In this document: one piece after another, positions 32,058 to 42,610 of the stretch
Position numbering within the stretch: the stretch's first letter is position 1
Layout of the letters: each line of letters begins with the position of its first letter
Assembly: GCA_938002655.1 (NCBI GenBank)
Contig: CALLAC010000005.1
Location: 1-64,000 of the forward strand
Source of the DNA: an uncultured Cytophagales bacterium
Lineage (GTDB): Bacteria > Bacteroidota > Bacteroidia > Cytophagales > Thermonemataceae
Direction of reading: 5' to 3'
Length of the DNA stretch: 64,000 bases
Program-made: the position numbers and the translations under genes
The notes under the pieces: model-generated
What the model was told of the DNA's origin: nothing
The model's database searches: none
What the model saw: the letters and a program-made list of their open reading frames with translations, nothing else

Positions 32058-32221
32058 AGGCTCAATACACTGCCCTTGCTATGTATTATCTGATAAACTT
32101 CTCTTGATATGATGTCATATCTGTAAACACTAAATTGCTGTTGAATACCTTGTTTGTAGAATATTTGGAGATTGAAAGCATTTCTTTTTTTAATATAGTC
32201 CCGACCACAAAGACACATCAA
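32021..32221 (-). pseudogene. C-terminal fragment of a beta-barrel protein
   Basis: GRDYIKKRNAFNLQIFYKQGIQQQFSVYRYDIISREVYQIIHSKGSVLSLCLGFPIRIKNF* ends in an aromatic outer membrane-type C-terminus, no N-terminus. Confidence 0.4.
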
Positions 32222-32231
32222 AGCGAGTCGT

Positions 32232-32426
32232 TATAAGATAATGTTTTGTGAATGCAAGTATATGATAAACAAATACTTAATTACGTTTAAATTCAATTAT
32301 ATTTTTGATGTAGCTTTCTTTTTGCTCATAAAGTTTATTCCGCTCAAATGCAGGAACCTGTAAAAAGAAAATATTTTTACAAAGCATTGATATTTAATTT
32401 TTTAGCTCGCAAAACATTATCTTATA
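32232..32426. repeat. Pair of perfect 17-bp inverted repeats TATAAGATAATGTTTTG ... CAAAACATTATCTTATA bounding 195 bp
   Basis: Direct reading: 32232-32248 and 32410-32426. Confidence 0.8.
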
Positions 32427-32541
32427 TCCTCGCCGCTCATTTCAGTGCCTGGTTTAATTCCCTCTCGGTTATTACAAGAGTGGGAACATAAACTACCAAA
32501 AATTAGCAGTCCTACAATGATTTTTTTGAATTTTTGAACAT
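32281..32541 (-). pseudogene. Degraded SdpC-like (sporulation-delaying-protein-family toxin-like) lipoprotein remnant
   Basis: MFKNSKK / (7A tract, 8A needed) / IIVGLLIFGSLCSHSCNNREGIKPGTEMSGEDI, then after a disrupted stretch NIFFLQVPAFERNKLYEQKESYIKNIIEFKRN*. Compare remembered SdpC motif SGEDYFRGLLFGQGEV. Confidence 0.4.
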
Positions 32542-32647
32542 AAGATTTAATTTTTAAATTTGATGCCGCAAAAATTCGTAATTTAGGCACACTTTCTATG
32601 CTTTAGATAGCATAATCTATAACTTTACACAACTAATTTATTTCCAA

Positions 32648-33017
32648 ATGGAACACATTGGCAGAAAACTAAAAATAGTGTGGGAATTACACAATTTCAC
32701 GCAGGAGTATGTTGCTCAAAAAAGTGGATATACAGCAAGCTACTTATGCAAAATTAGAGGCAAAAGCACAAATTGATAAAAAAATATTAGATAAAATAGC
32801 CAAAGAGGTTTATGGTATTGAGAGTGAAAAAATCATCAATTTACCCACAGACCCCAAAATAATTATCCAAAATATTTATGATAACAACGGCGTTGTAATA
32901 AATATCAGCGGAAATATCACTTTCAATAAAATGGAGCAGAAAGAGATAGAAAGTATAAAAAAGGAATTCGAAGAATTAAAAGAAAAAATGGAGAAACTAC
33001 TTGCTAAAATAATATAG
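32648..33017 (+). pseudogene. XRE-family HTH regulator split by +1 frameshift in a 6-A tract
   Basis: Frame 1 MEHIGRKLKIVWELHNFTQEYVAQK; 6-A run at 32718-32723; frame 2 VDIQQATYAKLEAKAQIDKKILDKIAKEVYGIESEKI... Joined, it reads as a continuous HTH_XRE domain. Confidence 0.75.
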
Positions 33018-33040
33018 GTCTTTCACGTGCAAAAAAACTT

Positions 33041-34231
33041 ATGAAAAATCATTCTGAACTCATTTTTATTATCTCACTTTTATTTTTTGTAAATCTCTCA
33101 CAAGCCCAAAAACTCATTTCTTTGGAAGAAGCCTTGCAAACAGCCAAAAGTCAAAACTTATTCCTTCAAAGCAAAAAAACAGAAATTCTCTACCAAGAAA
33201 AACTTCAAAAAACAGCCTTCCAATTGCCTAAAATGGCATTAGAAGCACAATATGGGGAAATCAATGTTTTAGAAAAAACAGATTTTTCTTTCCAAATTTC
33301 GCAAGGTTTTGCCTCGCCTCGCTTGTACCAAAGCCAAAAAGAATTTTGGCAAAGCAGAATTGTATTTTCACAAAAAGATTTGGCACTGCAAGAAAAAATC
33401 ATTGCCAACGAACTGAAAACTATTTTTTATCAACATCTGTTTGTGCATAAAAGAATAGGCATTTGGCAAGAAAAAGAAAAAATGTACGAAAAACTGCTTA
33501 AAGTAGCCCAAAGCCGTCAGCGAGAGGGAGAAAGCAACATTTTAGAAAAAGTCAGTGCCGAGACGTTCTTGCGTGAAGCCACCCAAAACAAAGCTATTTT
33601 GGAGCGTGAAAAAGAAATTTTAGAAAATCAGTTAGCTTTGCGTTTGGGTACATCAGAGCGAGTTGCTATTGATACACAAATAGTGCTCAAACTTCCCTTG
33701 CCCGATACGAGTGCTTTCAGCGATGAAAATGCCTTTGTAGCCCTTTGGAAAGAACAAAAAAACATAGCCACCCAAGAACGCCGTATTTCGCAGGCACAAC
33801 GCCTCCCCGATTTCAGAGTGGGCTACTATTTGATGTCGGTAGAGGGTAAGCCCATTGCACAGGTCTTTCAGGCAGGTTTGGCTTTGCCCATTCTTTCAAA
33901 AGGGTATCAGCGAACCATTGAAGCCGCCAAAACCAAAGAATATTTGGCTCAAACGCAATATAATTACCAAAAACAACTGCAAGACAATCAGCGAAAAGTA
34001 TTGCTTAAAAAATTGGAACAGAATCTGATTACACTCAATTTTTATGAGCAAACAGCCCTCCGACAAGCAAACATCATTTTAGAAAAAGCCCAAAAAATGT
34101 TTCAAATCGGTGAGGTAGATTACGCTATATTTGTGCAAACCACCGAACAGGCTTGGAAAATTCAATTAGGCTATTTAGATGCCTTAGAAAACTACAATCA
34201 AACCATTTTGCAGTTATATTTACTTCAATAA
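33041..34231 (+). CDS. TolC family outer membrane efflux protein
   Basis: Signal peptide, LISLEEALQTAKSQN, repeated coiled-coil halves, GLALPILSKGYQRTIEAAKTKEYLAQTQYNYQ. Confidence 0.88.
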   Translation: MKNHSELIFIISLLFFVNLSQAQKLISLEEALQTAKSQNLFLQSKKTEILYQEKLQKTAFQLPKMALEAQYGEINVLEKTDFSFQISQGFASPRLYQSQKEFWQSRIVFSQKDLALQEKIIANELKTIFYQHLFVHKRIGIWQEKEKMYEKLLKVAQSRQREGESNILEKVSAETFLREATQNKAILEREKEILENQLALRLGTSERVAIDTQIVLKLPLPDTSAFSDENAFVALWKEQKNIATQERRISQAQRLPDFRVGYYLMSVEGKPIAQVFQAGLALPILSKGYQRTIEAAKTKEYLAQTQYNYQKQLQDNQRKVLLKKLEQNLITLNFYEQTALRQANIILEKAQKMFQIGEVDYAIFVQTTEQAWKIQLGYLDALENYNQTILQLYLLQ

Positions 34232-34235
34232 AATT

Positions 34236-35369
34236 ATGAAAAAAATTAGTTGTGTCATATTGCTTGCACTTGTTTTTCAGGCTTGTGAAAAAGGAAAAAA
34301 TAATGAAGAAAAGCAACCTCCCATTGAGGAAAAAGGCATAATAGTACAAGTAAGCGACAAACAGATGCAAACGATGGGCATCAGTTTGGGCAAACTTGAA
34401 AAAAAGAAAGTAAGCGAGTTTGTTTTGGCAAACGGAATGATAGACGTACCTCCCGAAAACCGAGCTATCGTAACAGCTAAAATGGAAGGATTTGTAAAAA
34501 AATGTGATTTGCTGATTGGCGATTTTGTGCAAAAAGGGCAAGTTTTGGCTGTTTTAGAAAGCCCTCGTCTGCTTACTTTGCAAGAAGAATACCTTTCTGT
34601 TAAAAATCAACTTGTTTTTTTGGAACAAGAGTTTCAGAGACAGAGCCGTTTGGACGCCGAAGAGGCTGGGTTGAAGAAAAATTTCCAAAAAATAACTACC
34701 GACCTGCAAAGTGCGAAAATCCGTTTGGCAAGCCTAGAAAAACAACTGCAATTCGTGGGCATCGGTACAAACAATTTGCAAGCAAGCAATATCAGTGCTT
34801 CATTTTCGGTGCTTTCGCCTATTAGTGGCTATGTGAAAAGCATCAGCGTTGCCAAAGGGCAAAATGTACTTGCCGAAACGACACTTTTTGAAATCGTCAG
34901 CAAAGAGCATTTGCACATAGAACTACAAGTATTTGAAAAAGATATTGCAAAAGTACGAAAAGGGCAAAAGGTATATTTTCAAAGTCCGCACTTGGGCGAG
35001 CAAACCTACGAAGGTGAGGTGTTTTTGATAGGACAAACTTTTGACATGCAAAGTAAAACCACCAATGTTCATGTGCATTTTGAAGAAAAAGACAAACCTT
35101 TCTTGCCCGGAATGTACGTAAATGCACGTATTGCCGTAGGCGAGAGCGAGGCTTTGGCAATCTCGGAAGGGGCTGTGGTGCAAGAAGGCGATGAAAGTTT
35201 TTTGTTTTATACCACCGATAAAAAGAATTTTTACCAAACCCCTGTAAAAATTTTGAAACGAGAAAACAATTTGCTTGTAATAGAATTGCTTAAAACTATT
35301 CCCGAAACAGCTTGGGTGGTAGAAAAAGGAGCAATGTATTTGCAAGGCTCTATGCAGAAAGAAGAGTAA
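34236..35369 (+). CDS. Efflux RND transporter periplasmic adaptor subunit (HlyD/CusB-like lipoprotein)
   Basis: Lipobox LVFQAC, VTAKMEGFVKKCDLLIGDFVQKGQVLAVLESPRL, SVLSPISGYVKSISVAKGQNV. Confidence 0.9.
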   Translation: MKKISCVILLALVFQACEKGKNNEEKQPPIEEKGIIVQVSDKQMQTMGISLGKLEKKKVSEFVLANGMIDVPPENRAIVTAKMEGFVKKCDLLIGDFVQKGQVLAVLESPRLLTLQEEYLSVKNQLVFLEQEFQRQSRLDAEEAGLKKNFQKITTDLQSAKIRLASLEKQLQFVGIGTNNLQASNISASFSVLSPISGYVKSISVAKGQNVLAETTLFEIVSKEHLHIELQVFEKDIAKVRKGQKVYFQSPHLGEQTYEGEVFLIGQTFDMQSKTTNVHVHFEEKDKPFLPGMYVNARIAVGESEALAISEGAVVQEGDESFLFYTTDKKNFYQTPVKILKRENNLLVIELLKTIPETAWVVEKGAMYLQGSMQKEE

Positions 35370-35422
35370 AATTTGCATTTTTCATTTTTCTGCTTATTTT
35401 TGAGAAAAATCATTTGTTTGTG

Positions 35423-36994
35423 TTGAGAAAGTATTTATTTTTTGTTTTGCTTTTGATGCTTCGTCCCCAAATTTTTGCACAAAAAAACCTGTATCCACGT
35501 ACTGAAATGCGTGCAATATGGGTAACTACTGTGGCAAATATTGATTTTCCTTCTCGCAAAGGGCTTTCGGCAGAAGAGCAGAAAAAAGAGTTTATCAATA
35601 TTTTAGAAAAATGCAAACAGCTAAACTTCAATACGATTATTGTGCAGGTGCGTCCTGCCGCTGATGCATTATACGAAAGCAGTTTCGAGCCTTGGTCGGA
35701 GATATTGCAAGGCAAACAAGGGCTTGCTCCCGATTATGACCCACTGGCATTTATGATTGAAGAGAGCCGTAAAAGAATTATTGAATTTCACGCTTGGGTA
35801 AATCCTTTCAGAGCCGTAGCAAATGTAAACCATAGCCATATTCACCCCGAACATATCACTCGCAAAAATCCTGAATGGTTTTTTCGTTATGGCGAACGGC
35901 TCTACTTCAACCCAGGTATTCCCGAAGTTAGAAACTATTTGCTAAACGTGATTTTGGAGATAGTCAGAAAATACGATATTGATGGCTTGCACTTTGATGA
36001 TTACTTTTATCCGTATCCTATTGCAGGTGAAAAAATCAACGATGACGATACCTACAATAAATTTGGCAAAAATTTCAGAAACATTGACGATTGGCGTAGA
36101 AACAACATTGATTTATTTGTTCAAGCTGTTTCTGATAGCATTAAAGCGATTAAACCTAAATTGAAATTTGGCATAAGCCCCGCAGGCGGCTGGCGAAATA
36201 AAAACAAAGATAGCAGAGGTTCGGCTACTAACCTAGGACAGCCCGCCTATGATAACGTTTTCGCTGATACTCGCAAGTGGTTAGAGCAGGGCTGGGTAGA
36301 TTATCTTGCCCCCCAAACCTATTGGACAATCGCTTCGCCGCAAGCCTCTTTCAAAGTGCTTGCCGAATGGTGGAATGAAAATCACTTTGGAAGGCATATC
36401 TATAGCGGACACGCTCTTTTCAAACTTGCCAACCCCGAAGAAAAAGATAATTGGAACGATAGCCAAGAAATTATCAGGCAAATTCGCCTCAATCGCTTGC
36501 TTAAAAATATCAAAGGCGGCATGTTTTTTTCGCTTAAACATTTGCTTCGTAATCCGCTCAAAATTTGTGATAGCCTCCAAAATTCTGTATTTCGCTTTCC
36601 TGCTCTCGTACCTGCTATGCCTTGGAAAGATTCCATTCCACCTTTACCCCCTGATAGTTTGAAAGCCAATGTGTTTCACAACAACGTTTTGCTTTACTGG
36701 CAAAGCCCCAAGTCTGCCCCTGACGAAGAAAAGCCTGATTACTACGTAGTTTTTCGTTTCCAAAATGAAATGGAAATAGATTTTGAAGATGCTTCTAAAA
36801 TTGTTGCCATCGTTCGGGAAAACTATTGCTTGGATAAAAATTTAGAGGAAAATAGACGCTATATCTATGCAGTAAAATCCTTTGATAGATTGCACAACGA
36901 AAGTAAGCAGTATGCCAAAGTAACCATAGCCACCGTCAAAAAATTAACGATGGCTTCGCCAATCAAAAGTGGTGAAATTCAGAATGATGATTAG
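35423..36994 (+). CDS. Family 10-like glycosylhydrolase (GHL10/DUF187, YngK-like)
   Basis: EMRAIWVTTVANIDFPSRKGLSAEEQKKEF, HAWVNPFRA, DIDGLHFDDYFYPYP, FGISPAGGWRNKNKDSRGS; TTG start giving a signal peptide is inferred. Confidence 0.88.
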   Translation: MRKYLFFVLLLMLRPQIFAQKNLYPRTEMRAIWVTTVANIDFPSRKGLSAEEQKKEFINILEKCKQLNFNTIIVQVRPAADALYESSFEPWSEILQGKQGLAPDYDPLAFMIEESRKRIIEFHAWVNPFRAVANVNHSHIHPEHITRKNPEWFFRYGERLYFNPGIPEVRNYLLNVILEIVRKYDIDGLHFDDYFYPYPIAGEKINDDDTYNKFGKNFRNIDDWRRNNIDLFVQAVSDSIKAIKPKLKFGISPAGGWRNKNKDSRGSATNLGQPAYDNVFADTRKWLEQGWVDYLAPQTYWTIASPQASFKVLAEWWNENHFGRHIYSGHALFKLANPEEKDNWNDSQEIIRQIRLNRLLKNIKGGMFFSLKHLLRNPLKICDSLQNSVFRFPALVPAMPWKDSIPPLPPDSLKANVFHNNVLLYWQSPKSAPDEEKPDYYVVFRFQNEMEIDFEDASKIVAIVRENYCLDKNLEENRRYIYAVKSFDRLHNESKQYAKVTIATVKKLTMASPIKSGEIQNDD

Positions 36995-37485
36995 TCTTCA
37001 AGGGCTTGTTCCAAAGGCAAAACATGACTGTGCTTGAAAGTAGAAAGTACAATCATAGATTGCATATGGTTGATTTCCTCTATTTCACTGACTACTTCCA
37101 GCATCAGCTTTTGGTAAGCAGGGATATCTTTGGCAGTAATTTTGAGCAAAAAGTCAGATGCTCCCGTCATGTGATGACATTCTATCACATTAGGAATTTT
37201 TTCAATTTTTTTCACAAAAGACTGAATAACAGACTTTTTGTGGCTCACCAACGAAACCTGTACAAAAGTGGTTACTCCCAAGCCTATTTGAGCTGGATCT
37301 ACTAGGGCGTGATAACTCTTAATAACACCTAATTTTTCTAATTTTTTTACTCTTTCCAAAGTTGGAGCAGGCGAAAGACCTATCTCTTTGGCAAGTTGGG
37401 CATTGGTAATTTTGGCGTCAGCTTGCAACTTTTCCAGAATGAGCTGGTCAAGTTCATCTAATTTTAAGCTTTTCTTTTCTTGCAT
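36991..37485 (-). CDS. Lrp/AsnC family transcriptional regulator
   Basis: LDELDQLILEKLQADAKITNAQLAKEIGLSPAPTLERVKKLEKLGVI and AsnC ligand domain. Confidence 0.95.
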   Translation of the reverse strand: MQEKKSLKLDELDQLILEKLQADAKITNAQLAKEIGLSPAPTLERVKKLEKLGVIKSYHALVDPAQIGLGVTTFVQVSLVSHKKSVIQSFVKKIEKIPNVIECHHMTGASDFLLKITAKDIPAYQKLMLEVVSEIEEINHMQSMIVLSTFKHSHVLPLEQALED

Positions 37486-37685
37486 GATGTGAAGAATTTA
37501 AAAATTTAATACTTTTTGGATGCAAATTAAGAGCTTTTTCAGTGTGGAAAGAAATTTTTTTGATGAAAATTGAAATAAAATTCTGTTAGTCCTGCATAGT
37601 GTCAATTTGTCATGCTTATGGCATTGGCATATTCCTTGATATAATTTTGACAAGTTATGTGTATTCACTTAAAAATTTTGCAACA

Positions 37686-39572
37686 ATGGGAAAAATTATT
37701 GGCATAGACTTAGGTACTACTAACTCTTGCGTAGCAGTAATGGAGGGTAACGAGGTAGTGGTTATCCCCAACAGCGAAGGTCGTAGAACTACCCCTTCTA
37801 TCGTAGCTTTTTTGGACAACGGCGAAAGAAAAGTAGGAGACTCGGCCAAAAGGCAAGCAGTAACTAACCCCAAAAAGACTGTCATGTCTATCAAGCGTTT
37901 TATGGGTAAAAAGTTCTCAGAAGTGGCTAACGAACTCAAGCACGTTTCTTATACCGTAGAGCAGGGACCTAATGATACCCCTCGTGTACGTATAGGCGAC
38001 CGCCTCTACACACCGCAAGAAATCTCGGCTATGATTCTGCAAAAAATGAAAGCTACTGCCGAGGACTATCTAGGTACTACCGTAACCGAAGCCGTGATTA
38101 CTGTACCTGCTTATTTCAATGATGCTGAACGCCAAGCCACCAAAGAAGCAGGTATCATTGCAGGCCTTGATGTAAAGCGTATTATCAACGAACCTACTGC
38201 CGCCGCTTTGGCTTATGGACTAGACAAGAAAAATAAAGAAGCTACTATCGCAGTGTTTGACCTTGGCGGAGGTACTTTTGACATTTCTATTCTAGAACTC
38301 GGCGATGGTGTATTTGAAGTAAAGTCTACAAACGGAGATGTACACTTAGGAGGTGATGATTTTGACCAAAAAATCATCGATTGGCTTGCCGAAGAATTTA
38401 TGAAAGACCATCCCACCGTAGATTTACGCAAAGACCCAATGGCTTTGCAAAGACTTAAAGAAGCCGCCGAAAAAGCTAAAATTGAGCTTTCTTCTTCGCA
38501 AAGTACCGATATCAATTTACCTTACATCATGCCTATTGATGGTGTGCCCCAACACTTGGTTCGTACTCTTACACGTGCCAAATTTGAGCAACTTGTTGAT
38601 GATCTCATCCGTCGTACCCTTGAGCCTTGCAAGAAAGCAATTGCCGATGCAGGTATTACGGTAAATGATATTGATGAAGTAATTTTGGTTGGTGGTTCTA
38701 CGCGTATTCCTAAAATTCAGGAAGAAGTAGAAAAGTTTTTCGGCAAGAAACCTTCTAAAAATGTGAACCCTGACGAGGCAGTAGCTATTGGTGCCGCTAT
38801 TCAGGGAGCTGTACTCAACAAAGAAATTACGGATGTATTGCTCTTGGACGTAACACCTCTTTCTTTGGGTATTGAAACGCTTGGTGGCGTATTTACTAAA
38901 CTCATTGAAGCAAACACTACTATCCCTGTGAAAAAATCGGAAGTGTTTTCTACCGCCGAAGACAACCAGTCTTCTGTAATGATACACGTTTTGCAAGGCG
39001 AAAGACCGCTTGCCAAAGATAACCGAACTATCGGAAAATTCCATCTCGATGGTATCATGCCTGCCCCTCGTGGTGTGCCTAAAATTGAAGTAACTTTCGA
39101 TATTGATGCCAATGGTATCCTGAATGTTACTGCCAAAGACCAAGCCACCGGTAAAGAACAAAAAATCCGCATAGAGGCTTCTTCAGGGCTCTCCAAAGAA
39201 GAAATCGAAAGAATGAAAGCCGAAGCCAAAGCCAATGAAGCCGCTGATAAAGCTGAAAAAGAACGTATTGAAAAAATCAATGCCGCCGACTCTATGATAT
39301 TCCAAACTGAAAAACAACTCAAAGAATACGGCGATAAGCTCTCGGCGGCCAATAAATCTGCCATAGAAAATGCCCTTTCTGCTTTGCGTCAGGCTCATGC
39401 TAGCAAAGATGTCAATGCTATTGATGCGGCTCTTGCTCAGCTTAATGCCGCATGGCAACAAGCCTCTACGGAAATGTATCAGGCAAGTTCGAATACTTCT
39501 ACAAACAATAACTCTGCCAATACAGGCAAAGATGCCGACGTAACAGATGCCGAATACGAAGAAGTAAAATAA
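37686..39572 (+). CDS. dnaK: Molecular chaperone DnaK (Hsp70)
   Basis: [52 protein letters not shown]. Confidence 0.98.
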   Translation: MGKIIGIDLGTTNSCVAVMEGNEVVVIPNSEGRRTTPSIVAFLDNGERKVGDSAKRQAVTNPKKTVMSIKRFMGKKFSEVANELKHVSYTVEQGPNDTPRVRIGDRLYTPQEISAMILQKMKATAEDYLGTTVTEAVITVPAYFNDAERQATKEAGIIAGLDVKRIINEPTAAALAYGLDKKNKEATIAVFDLGGGTFDISILELGDGVFEVKSTNGDVHLGGDDFDQKIIDWLAEEFMKDHPTVDLRKDPMALQRLKEAAEKAKIELSSSQSTDINLPYIMPIDGVPQHLVRTLTRAKFEQLVDDLIRRTLEPCKKAIADAGITVNDIDEVILVGGSTRIPKIQEEVEKFFGKKPSKNVNPDEAVAIGAAIQGAVLNKEITDVLLLDVTPLSLGIETLGGVFTKLIEANTTIPVKKSEVFSTAEDNQSSVMIHVLQGERPLAKDNRTIGKFHLDGIMPAPRGVPKIEVTFDIDANGILNVTAKDQATGKEQKIRIEASSGLSKEEIERMKAEAKANEAADKAEKERIEKINAADSMIFQTEKQLKEYGDKLSAANKSAIENALSALRQAHASKDVNAIDAALAQLNAAWQQASTEMYQASSNTSTNNNSANTGKDADVTDAEYEEVK

Positions 39573-39589
39573 CTATACAACTCAACAAC

Positions 39590-39627
39590 GACAACATTGC
39601 CGCAAAAGGCAATGTTGTCATTTTTTT
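39590..39627 (+). terminator. dnaK terminator GACAACATTGCC-GCAAAA-GGCAATGTTGTC-A-T7
   Basis: 12-bp perfect stem followed by 7 Ts. Confidence 0.9.
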
Positions 39628-39633
39628 GTGAAT

Positions 39634-39981
39634 ATGGCTAAAATATGCTCCCAATCAAGAAAATCCAATTTTTTTCAAGAGGTTTATGATGTAGTTCGCC
39701 TTATACCGCAAGGGCGAGTTACTACTTATGGAGCAATTGCTAAATTTTTGGGAAGCAAACTTTCCGCCCGAATGGTAGGCTGGGCATTGAACTGCTCACA
39801 TACACAAGCAGATGTTCCTGCTCATAGGGTTGTCAATAGGAATGGTAGGCTTACAGGCAAGCATTTTTTCGCTAACCCAACTCAAATGCAAGAACTCTTG
39901 GAAGCCGAAGGTATCAAAGTCGTTGATGACCAAATCCAAGATTTTGAAAAGCACTTCTGGAACCCCATTCAGGAACTTTGA
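39634..39981 (+). CDS. MGMT/alkyltransferase-like (ATL) protein, Cys-less active site (PAHRV)
   Basis: IPQGRVTTYGAIAKFLGSKLSARMVGWALN...VPAHRVVNRNGRLTGK; the catalytic PCHR is PAHR. Confidence 0.85.
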   Translation: MAKICSQSRKSNFFQEVYDVVRLIPQGRVTTYGAIAKFLGSKLSARMVGWALNCSHTQADVPAHRVVNRNGRLTGKHFFANPTQMQELLEAEGIKVVDDQIQDFEKHFWNPIQEL

Positions 39982-40068
39982 AAGATAATCCTATTTCCAA
40001 TACAATTTAGGTGATGTACTTCAAACAAACTCAATAATTCAGTTCTGCATTTACAACATTTTTTCTAA

Positions 40069-41385
<1,317 letters not shown>

Positions 41386-41395
41386 GTGTTTAAGC

Positions 41396-41430
41396 AAAAT
41401 AGGCTTCGCAGTCGGCAAAGCCTATTTTTT
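41396..41430 (+). terminator. eno terminator AAAATAGGCTT...AAGCCTATTTTTT
   Basis: Inverted repeat followed by T-run. Confidence 0.8.
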
Positions 41431-41476
41431 AGATTAGCAGAAACAACTCAACACGCACCACTTATCTGCTTAATCA

Positions 41477-42112
41477 CTACTTCTTGACACTATCTTTTGG
41501 GGCTTCTTTTTCGTTTTTGTTTCCGTTTTGTGTTTTGTTATATTCTTCATTGAGTTCTTTAATCACTTCGGCGGTAATATCCAAGCGGCTATCTCCATAC
41601 CAAGCCGTTACACCTTGCTTATAGCCTAAAATTATTTTATGACCATTTTTTTCAGCATAGCGTTTCATGAAATCATCAATGTTCTTATTGATTTTTTCAA
41701 CTATTTCTTTTTCTTGGTTAGCAAGATTTTGAAGTAAAGTTTCACGATATTGCATCAGGCGTTGCTCTTCGGCAGCAAGGCTCTTTTTAGTGGCTTCTAT
41801 TTCTCCCAAGGTCATAGATTGAGCTTTTTGTTGAGCTTGTAATACTTTATTCTGAAATGCATTTGCTTGATTTTCAATATCACCTGTGTACTGATTGCGT
41901 TTTACTTCAAACTCTTTGATAGATTTTTTATACAATTCATAATTGGCAATTACCGAATCCGAATTTACGTATACGATGCTTTTATCAATAGTATTTTTTG
42001 GGGCTTCGCTTTGAGGAGAAGTAGTATTATTAGTGCTACTACTTGTTTTTGATTTATTTTCACAAGCCCAAAGTGTAAAACCCAAGAAGGCGAAAATGGC
42101 TATTTTTTTCAT
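41477..42112 (-). CDS. OmpH/Skp family outer membrane chaperone-like lipoprotein
   Basis: MKKIAIFAFLGFTLWACENKS lipobox, IVYVNSDSVIANYELYKKSIKEFEVKRNQY, ILGYKQGVTAWYGDSRLDITAEVIKELNEEY; start moved from 42343 (which reads through the tRNA) to 42112. Confidence 0.88.
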   Translation of the reverse strand: MKKIAIFAFLGFTLWACENKSKTSSSTNNTTSPQSEAPKNTIDKSIVYVNSDSVIANYELYKKSIKEFEVKRNQYTGDIENQANAFQNKVLQAQQKAQSMTLGEIEATKKSLAAEEQRLMQYRETLLQNLANQEKEIVEKINKNIDDFMKRYAEKNGHKIILGYKQGVTAWYGDSRLDITAEVIKELNEEYNKTQNGNKNEKEAPKDSVKK

Positions 42113-42186
42113 TTTGAAAACTTTTTGATTTTTTGCCAGCAAAGATACCAAAACTTGGGTAGATAAAAGAAAAAATTTAGTGTTTT

Positions 42187-42218
42187 TTTGTGAGAAAACT
42201 TTTTTTTTACTAAATTTG
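42187..42218 (+). promoter_or_regulatory. Bacteroidota-type promoter for tRNA-Leu (TTTG ... TAAATTTG)
   Basis: TTTG at 42187-42190 and TAAATTTG at 42211-42218, 20-nt spacer. Confidence 0.55.
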
Positions 42219-42234
42219 CAATCCCAAATTTTGA

Positions 42235-42316
<82 letters not shown>

Positions 42317-42328
42317 CAAAACACTTTC

Positions 42329-42360
42329 TGGCTCTAAAATCATATTTTTAGGGCTTTTTT
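42329..42360 (+). terminator. tRNA-Leu terminator GGCTCTAAAA-TCATAT-TTTTAGGGC-TTTTTT
   Basis: Stem with one G-U pair and T-run. Confidence 0.7.
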
Positions 42361-42516
42361 ATTTGCCTTTCAGTAAAACATCAATTCTTTAAAAAATCAT
42401 TCTTGCCGAAACTGCTTATTTATTAAAGAAATCAGCTGTCCGAAATACTTTTGCATTCCTAAATACCCACTGAAATAAAAAACAATATAAGCCAACCGAT
42501 TGTCTGAAAAATGTTT

Positions 42517-42610
42517 ACTTTTATCTGTATGGTTTATTGCAAAACTAAACGAGAAGAAAGTCAAAACGGCTCTTTTGAATCCAGATAAAAGTGATTTTAA
42601 GATTTATCTG
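42517..42610 (+). promoter_or_regulatory. Leader region with three copies of the TTTATCTG motif forming alternative hairpins
   Basis: ACTTTTATCTG (42517-42527), CAGATAAAAGT (42582-42592), TTTATCTG (42603-42610). Confidence 0.45.

Noticed and set aside
37621-37650. Possible sigma-54-like element TTGGCATATTCCTTGAT upstream of dnaK
   Set aside because: -12 element is GA not GC, no enhancer evidence; an alternative TAATTTTG -7 has no properly spaced -33 box, so no promoter was called.
38517-39364. Long antisense ORFs (214 and 187 aa) in dnaK
   Set aside because: Codon-bias-driven antisense ORFs are common opposite dnaK; no own promoter or recognisable domain, sense frame clearly coding.
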